8,106 nucleotides of DNA from an uncultured Dysgonomonas sp. Its GTDB lineage: Bacteria > Bacteroidota > Bacteroidia > Bacteroidales > Dysgonomonadaceae. Below are positions 5,275 to 8,106 of this stretch, one piece after another (the stretch's first letter is position 1; every line of letters begins with the position of its first letter). The stretch is taken from NCBI GenBank assembly GCA_945292135.1, contig CALYRA010000028.1:1-8106 (forward strand), given 5' to 3'. The notes beneath the pieces were generated by a model, which had not been told where the DNA came from, did not search any database, and saw only the letters and a program-made list of their open reading frames with translations. The translations under genes were made by a program, and so were the position numbers.

Positions 5275-6165
5275 ATTGCGTGGGTGATGTTCAATTATTT
5301 CTTGACGTAGATATTCTCTATCCATATGTATATAAATTTCGGTAGTCGTGATTTTTTCATGCCCGAGCATTAACTGGATTGCCCGTATATTTGCTCCCCC
5401 TTCGAGCAAATGAGTTGCGAATGAATGTCGGAATGTATGAGGACTGATATTTTTTTTGATTTGTGCTTGAAAAGCATATTGTTTTATAAAATGAAAAACC
5501 ATTATACGCGAAATTGGCGTTCCTCTATTGCTTAAGAAAACAATATCCTCACTTCCTTTTTTTACATTTAGCAGATTACGATATATCATGTATTTTTCCA
5601 ACTCCTTAATTGCAATTAATGAAATAGGAACCAGACGCTGTTTACTTCCTTTACCTTCCACCTTGATATAACCGTCATTAAGAAATAAATCAGAGAATTT
5701 AAGATTTGTCAATTCAGAAATTCTTAATCCACACCCATATAATATTTCCAACATAGCTCTATTTCGTTGCCCTTCGCGAGTAGAATGGTCAATGATTTTA
5801 AAGATAGATTCTATTTCTTCTAAAGTAAGAACAGTGGGCAATTTCAATCCAATTTTTGGCGTTTCAAGCAATTCGGAGGGATCTTTATCAATGTATCCAT
5901 CAATAAGCAAAAAGTTAAAGAAAGACTTAATGCCTGAGATAATACGACTCACAGAACGCGGATTGATTCCTAAGTCATAAAGTTGAGCCACAAATTGTTG
6001 CAAATGATCCAGCGTCAAATCTCTTATGGATAGGCTTTCATCATTGATAAATCTTAAAAGTTTAGACATATCTTCAATATACGCCTCTATCGAATTGGGA
6101 GACAATGAACGTTCCAAAAGCAAATAATTCTTGTATTTTGTTGCTATACTATCTTTATTATCCAT
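5266..6165 (-). CDS. xerD: tyrosine recombinase XerD
   Basis: A site-specific recombinase that, with a partner and FtsK, resolves chromosome dimers at dif near the division septum. The N-terminal SAM-like DNA-binding domain is about 1-95 and the catalytic domain about 110-290. Catalytic residues are Arg148 (GCGLRISEL), Lys172 (EGKGSKQR), His243 and Arg246 (SPHTFRHSFATHLLEGGANI), His269 (MLGHEKITTTEIY) and the nucleophile Tyr278. These agree within one position with E. coli XerD (148, 172, 244, 247, 270, 279) if translation starts at the ATG at 6165, giving 299 residues. The open frame reaches a TTG at 6183, but that codon is only two bases past the -7 box and would precede the transcript, so I reject it. 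The gene is divergent from the septum-protein gene and shares its promoter region. XerC is a less likely name; single-recombinase XerH/XerS types differ in sequence. Confidence 0.88.
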   Translation of the reverse strand: MDNKDSIATKYKNYLLLERSLSPNSIEAYIEDMSKLLRFINDESLSIRDLTLDHLQQFVAQLYDLGINPRSVSRIISGIKSFFNFLLIDGYIDKDPSELLETPKIGLKLPTVLTLEEIESIFKIIDHSTREGQRNRAMLEILYGCGLRISELTNLKFSDLFLNDGYIKVEGKGSKQRLVPISLIAIKELEKYMIYRNLLNVKKGSEDIVFLSNRGTPISRIMVFHFIKQYAFQAQIKKNISPHTFRHSFATHLLEGGANIRAIQLMLGHEKITTTEIYIHMDREYLRQEIIEHHPRNKR

Positions 6166-6185
6166 TCGTAATATTTTATTCAATA

Positions 6186-6193
6186 CAAATATA
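6186..6193 (-). promoter_or_regulatory. -7 promoter box for xerD
   Basis: Read on the minus strand the bases are TATATTTG, an exact TAnnTTTG match, 20 bases before the xerD ATG at 6165. It touches the opposite-strand box at 6194-6201 with no base between them. Confidence 0.6.
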
Positions 6194-6201
6194 TATCTTT
6201 G
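6194..6201 (+). promoter_or_regulatory. -7 promoter box for the septum-protein operon
   Basis: TATCTTTG, an exact TAnnTTTG match, lies 32 bases before the ATG at 6234 and abuts the xerD box on the other strand. The -33 region is AT-rich without a clear TTTG. Confidence 0.6.
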
Positions 6202-6233
6202 TAAGGTGTTTTCTTTTAAATAGATAGTGAAAT

Positions 6234-6545
6234 ATGAAAGGAAGTAGATTTTTGAAACGTATAGCTTTTTATCTCACAAGGCGATATACAAAAATACAAT
6301 TGGCGGCAATTGCCGTACTAATTCTATTTTGCTTCCTTATCAGCGAAAGTAATATTTTTACCCGGATAAGCTATGACGCGCAGATTATGACACTAAAAAA
6401 AGAAATAAAACATTATCGCGTACAAACTGAACAAGATAAGGAAAGGTTAAAACAATTAAACTCGAATAAAGAAGATATTGAAAAATTTGCTCGTGAAAAT
6501 TTTCTTATGAAAAACGCCGACGAAGATATCTTCATTATAGAATGA
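6234..6545 (+). CDS. DivIC/FtsB-like septum formation initiator protein
   Basis: A small bitopic inner-membrane protein of the division machinery. In the family it joins FtsL and FtsQ/DivIB to form the subcomplex that activates septal wall synthesis. The 103 residues show a basic cytoplasmic N-terminus (1-20, MKGSRFLKRIAFYLTRRYTK), one membrane helix (about 21-37, IQLAAIAVLILFCFLIS) and a periplasmic coiled coil rich in Lys, Glu and Gln (about 48-80). They end with the family's conserved tail EKFARENFLMKNADEDIFII (83-102), like the 'E-x-hAREx-hxM' motif of DivIC/FtsB. The ATG at 6234 gives the correct N-in topology. It is divergent from xerD, with touching promoters, and is followed after six bases by a second membrane-protein gene, so the two form an operon. 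DivIC and FtsB cannot be told apart by sequence here, so no symbol is given. Confidence 0.88.
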   Translation: MKGSRFLKRIAFYLTRRYTKIQLAAIAVLILFCFLISESNIFTRISYDAQIMTLKKEIKHYRVQTEQDKERLKQLNSNKEDIEKFARENFLMKNADEDIFIIE

Positions 6546-6551
6546 AAATAT

Positions 6552-6913
6552 ATGAAATTAAACCCTCAATTCAAGAATACTATTTTCCAGATATCCGCAT
6601 TGCTTATTCTTCTTGCCGCAATTTTATTTTCTTTTTCTGTTGAAATGGCAAAATATTCAATGATTATAGGAGTTATCGGATTTGGTGCCATTACTTTTAC
6701 AAGTAAATATCCCGGAAAAGTATAAGAGGCAAAAGATTATTTAATATCCAGATATTTGCAGTATTGTTTTTTGCCGTATCAGCATATTTGATGTTTGTAG
6801 ACATGCACGAGTGGGTAATAACTCTTTTGATAGGAGCTGTTCTTACTCTCTATTCTTCGATAATGCTTCCACGGGTATACAAGAAAGAACAAGAAGAGGA
6901 GAATCTGAAATGA
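6552..6913 (+). pseudogene. four-helix small membrane protein, frameshifted
   Basis: Two overlapping short frames together read as one protein. The first, from ATG 6552, encodes 57 residues (MKLNPQFKNTIFQISALLIL onward, ending SKYPGKV) and stops at TAA 6723-6725. The -1 frame continues without a gap from AGT at 6719 (SIRGKRLFNIQIFAVLFFAV onward) for 64 codons to TGA 6911-6913. Joined, they give 120 residues with four likely membrane helices at about 12-32, 36-50, 66-83 and 88-106, a basic loop SIRGKR in the middle and a charged tail PRVYKKEQEEENLK. Both halves keep a typical membrane-protein composition, so the break looks recent, a sequencing error, or a programmed shift. The junction is CCC GGA AAA GTA TAA: one more A in the A4 run, or a -1 slip on A-AAA-G, restores the frame. 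It lies six bases after the septum gene. My impression, not checked, is that Bacteroidales carry a small membrane protein of this layout here. Function unknown. Confidence 0.7.
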
Positions 6914-6921
6914 TTCTCCTC
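6896..6921. terminator. hairpin between convergent genes
   Basis: GAGGAGAATC (6896-6905) and GATTCTCCTC (6912-6921) form a perfect 10-bp stem with the loop TGAAAT. The stop codon of the membrane-protein frame (6911-6913) lies in the loop and right arm. No T-run follows directly on the plus strand (TTTTT only at about 6936); on the minus strand the bases after the stem are T-rich (TTCTTGTTCTTTC). It probably ends transcription for the converging units, but it is not a textbook terminator. Confidence 0.5.
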
Positions 6922-6944
6922 CCATCATCATATAATTTTTATAA

Positions 6945-8072
6945 TTATTTACCTTTAAGTAGTTCTTCAATTTTATTCTCTAACGATTCTTCTCTCAAGT
7001 CAACAGCTACAATCGTTCCATCACGGTCTAATAGAAAAGTTTGAGGGATACGGTTTATCTGATAGCTTGTCGCCGCTTTACCTTTCCAACCGCCTAAGTC
7101 AGAAAACTGAGGCCATGTCATATTTAAATTGGCAACGCCATTTTTCCAACTATCTTCATCGTTATCTAATGAAATTCCGATTATTTCAAATCCACTGTCT
7201 TTGTATTTATTGTATAGCGAAACAATATTGGGCATTTCCTTACGACAAGGTCCGCACCAGGTAGCCCAAAAGTCTATTAATACAACTTTACCTTTGCCTA
7301 TATAATCAGCGATGTTTTCAGTCTTGCCATTCAAAGTCATCAAATCAATGCCCTCAAATTTGTCGCCCTCGGATAAACTATTGTTCGTCCAACCGTTATT
7401 AGTTGCAATTATATTAATAGATCTATATTCCTTTGCTTCATCATTAAGTTGATTATATAAATCTTTTTGCTGCGAAGGTGAAAGAACAGAATATTGGTTT
7501 ATAAATAAGAATTCTCCAACGCCATTTGAAATATTAAGCTTAATATAATTAAAGAATATAGTAGCCATATCTTTCTTAATATCGTCAATTTTCTTTTCAA
7601 AATTCTGAGATACTGAATCTCCTTCTTTAGAATGATAATATGCAATATATTCTTCTTCGAGTTTCAACACATTATAGAGAATCTCGGTTTGAAAAATCAG
7701 TAATTTTTGATTTTCATCTCCGCCTTTTACGTAAAAGAGCTTCTCTTCATTTGTCAGAGTTAGAGTACCGGGTTCGGGTATAAAAATGCACCTTACATTA
7801 TTATTGGGATTACTGTCGTCTACAATTTCAATATACCAAATTTCAAGCCTTTCAGGTACAGAATTTTTAAATGAAAATTTTTTACCTGCGACAACTGTTG
7901 AATCAATTGCTCCTATTGGATAATTATTATAATCATATTTATACAATAGAACTTTTTGACCATTTCTATCAGAATTTTGTAATTCTGCATTTAAGACAAA
8001 TTCATGGTTTTGGGATAGCAATGTAACTGCTGCCGAAAACAAAGAAATTAATATGAAAACTTTTTTTATCAT
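6945..8072 (-). CDS. exported TlpA-like thioredoxin with DUF4369 domain
   Basis: A 375-residue exported thiol-disulphide oxidoreductase of the TlpA/ResA type common in Bacteroidetes. Residues 1-20 are a signal peptide (MIKKVFILISLFSAAVTLLS). There is no lipobox cysteine, so a soluble periplasmic product is likely. A DUF4369-type beta domain covers about 23-115 (for example GQKVLLYKYD and FIPEPGTLTLT), followed by a helical linker at about 120-225. The thioredoxin fold occupies about 235-375: GKVVLIDFWATWCGPCRKEM holds the active site WCGPC (Cys273 and Cys276), with the cis-proline at Pro343 in RIPQTFLLD. In the family such proteins reduce disulphides of exported proteins or cytochrome c apoproteins; the partner here is unknown. 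The ATG at 8072 gives a good signal peptide. Upstream only 34 bases are visible, with a one-mismatch -7 box (AATTTTTG at 8102-8095 on the minus strand). The gene converges on the membrane-protein gene. Confidence 0.93.
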   Translation of the reverse strand: MIKKVFILISLFSAAVTLLSQNHEFVLNAELQNSDRNGQKVLLYKYDYNNYPIGAIDSTVVAGKKFSFKNSVPERLEIWYIEIVDDSNPNNNVRCIFIPEPGTLTLTNEEKLFYVKGGDENQKLLIFQTEILYNVLKLEEEYIAYYHSKEGDSVSQNFEKKIDDIKKDMATIFFNYIKLNISNGVGEFLFINQYSVLSPSQQKDLYNQLNDEAKEYRSINIIATNNGWTNNSLSEGDKFEGIDLMTLNGKTENIADYIGKGKVVLIDFWATWCGPCRKEMPNIVSLYNKYKDSGFEIIGISLDNDEDSWKNGVANLNMTWPQFSDLGGWKGKAATSYQINRIPQTFLLDRDGTIVAVDLREESLENKIEELLKGK

Positions 8073-8106
8073 ATAAATTATATCATTTGATAAGCAAAAA
8101 TTTCTT

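Noticed and set aside
5792..5980. Plus-strand frame antisense to xerD
   Set aside because: It mirrors the well-supported recombinase coding sequence and has no independent evidence.
6779..7044. Open frames on both strands across the convergent junction (6779-6970 minus, 6811-7044 plus)
   Set aside because: They are out-of-frame shadows of the frameshifted membrane protein and of the thioredoxin C-terminus; their translations lack domain-like composition.

Overview
The window reads as an AT-rich chromosomal segment from the phylum Bacteroidetes, most likely order Bacteroidales (a Dysgonomonas-like or related lineage is my guess, not proven). Three lines of evidence agree. First, the -7 promoter element of this phylum, TAnnTTTG, lies just upstream of most transcription units (exact matches at 611, 1463, 2111, 5222, 6193 and 6194), while strong Shine-Dalgarno sites are absent. 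Second, several proteins are of Bacteroidetes type (DUF4369-TlpA thioredoxin, DUF3332 lipoprotein, acidic DUF2795 protein, DivIC/FtsB-like septum protein). Third, the base composition is low in GC. The content is mostly ordinary core or near-core genome. I see no phage, insertion sequence, CRISPR array, tRNA or rRNA.

Layout. 39-876 (+): a PduO-type cobalamin adenosyltransferase and a small acidic DUF2795 protein, closed by a terminator at about 921-957. 965-1462: about 500 bp without a recognisable gene. 1507-2007 (+): a secreted ecotin, a serine-protease inhibitor, with its own promoter and a strong terminator. 2147-4036 (+): an apparent three-gene unit of a small lipoprotein of unknown function, a capless HAD-type hydrolase and a D-2-hydroxyacid dehydrogenase. 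It meets, tail to tail, the minus-strand genes for a low-molecular-weight tyrosine phosphatase (4062-4541), a DUF3332 lipoprotein (4623-5171) and the tyrosine recombinase XerD (5266-6165). Divergent from xerD are a DivIC/FtsB-like septum protein (6234-6545) and a four-helix membrane protein (6552-6913) whose frame is broken by one base. The last gene (6945-8072, -) is an exported TlpA-like thioredoxin.

How the parts fit together. xerD and the septum gene, whose products both belong to the division site, are read from back-to-back promoters whose two -7 boxes touch and form a near-perfect 16-bp palindrome. Ecotin, the two lipoproteins and the thioredoxin are all exported and belong to the cell envelope. 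The phosphatase, HAD hydrolase and dehydrogenase are cytosolic. Two gene starts need shortening from the longest open frame: xerD (ATG at 6165, not TTG at 6183) and the dehydrogenase (ATG at 3086, not 3008).

The points most worth a second look are the frameshifted membrane protein at an A-AAA-G site, the touching divergent promoters, the ecotin gene in this phylum, and the palindrome abutting the lipoprotein promoter. I found no clearly new multi-gene system.
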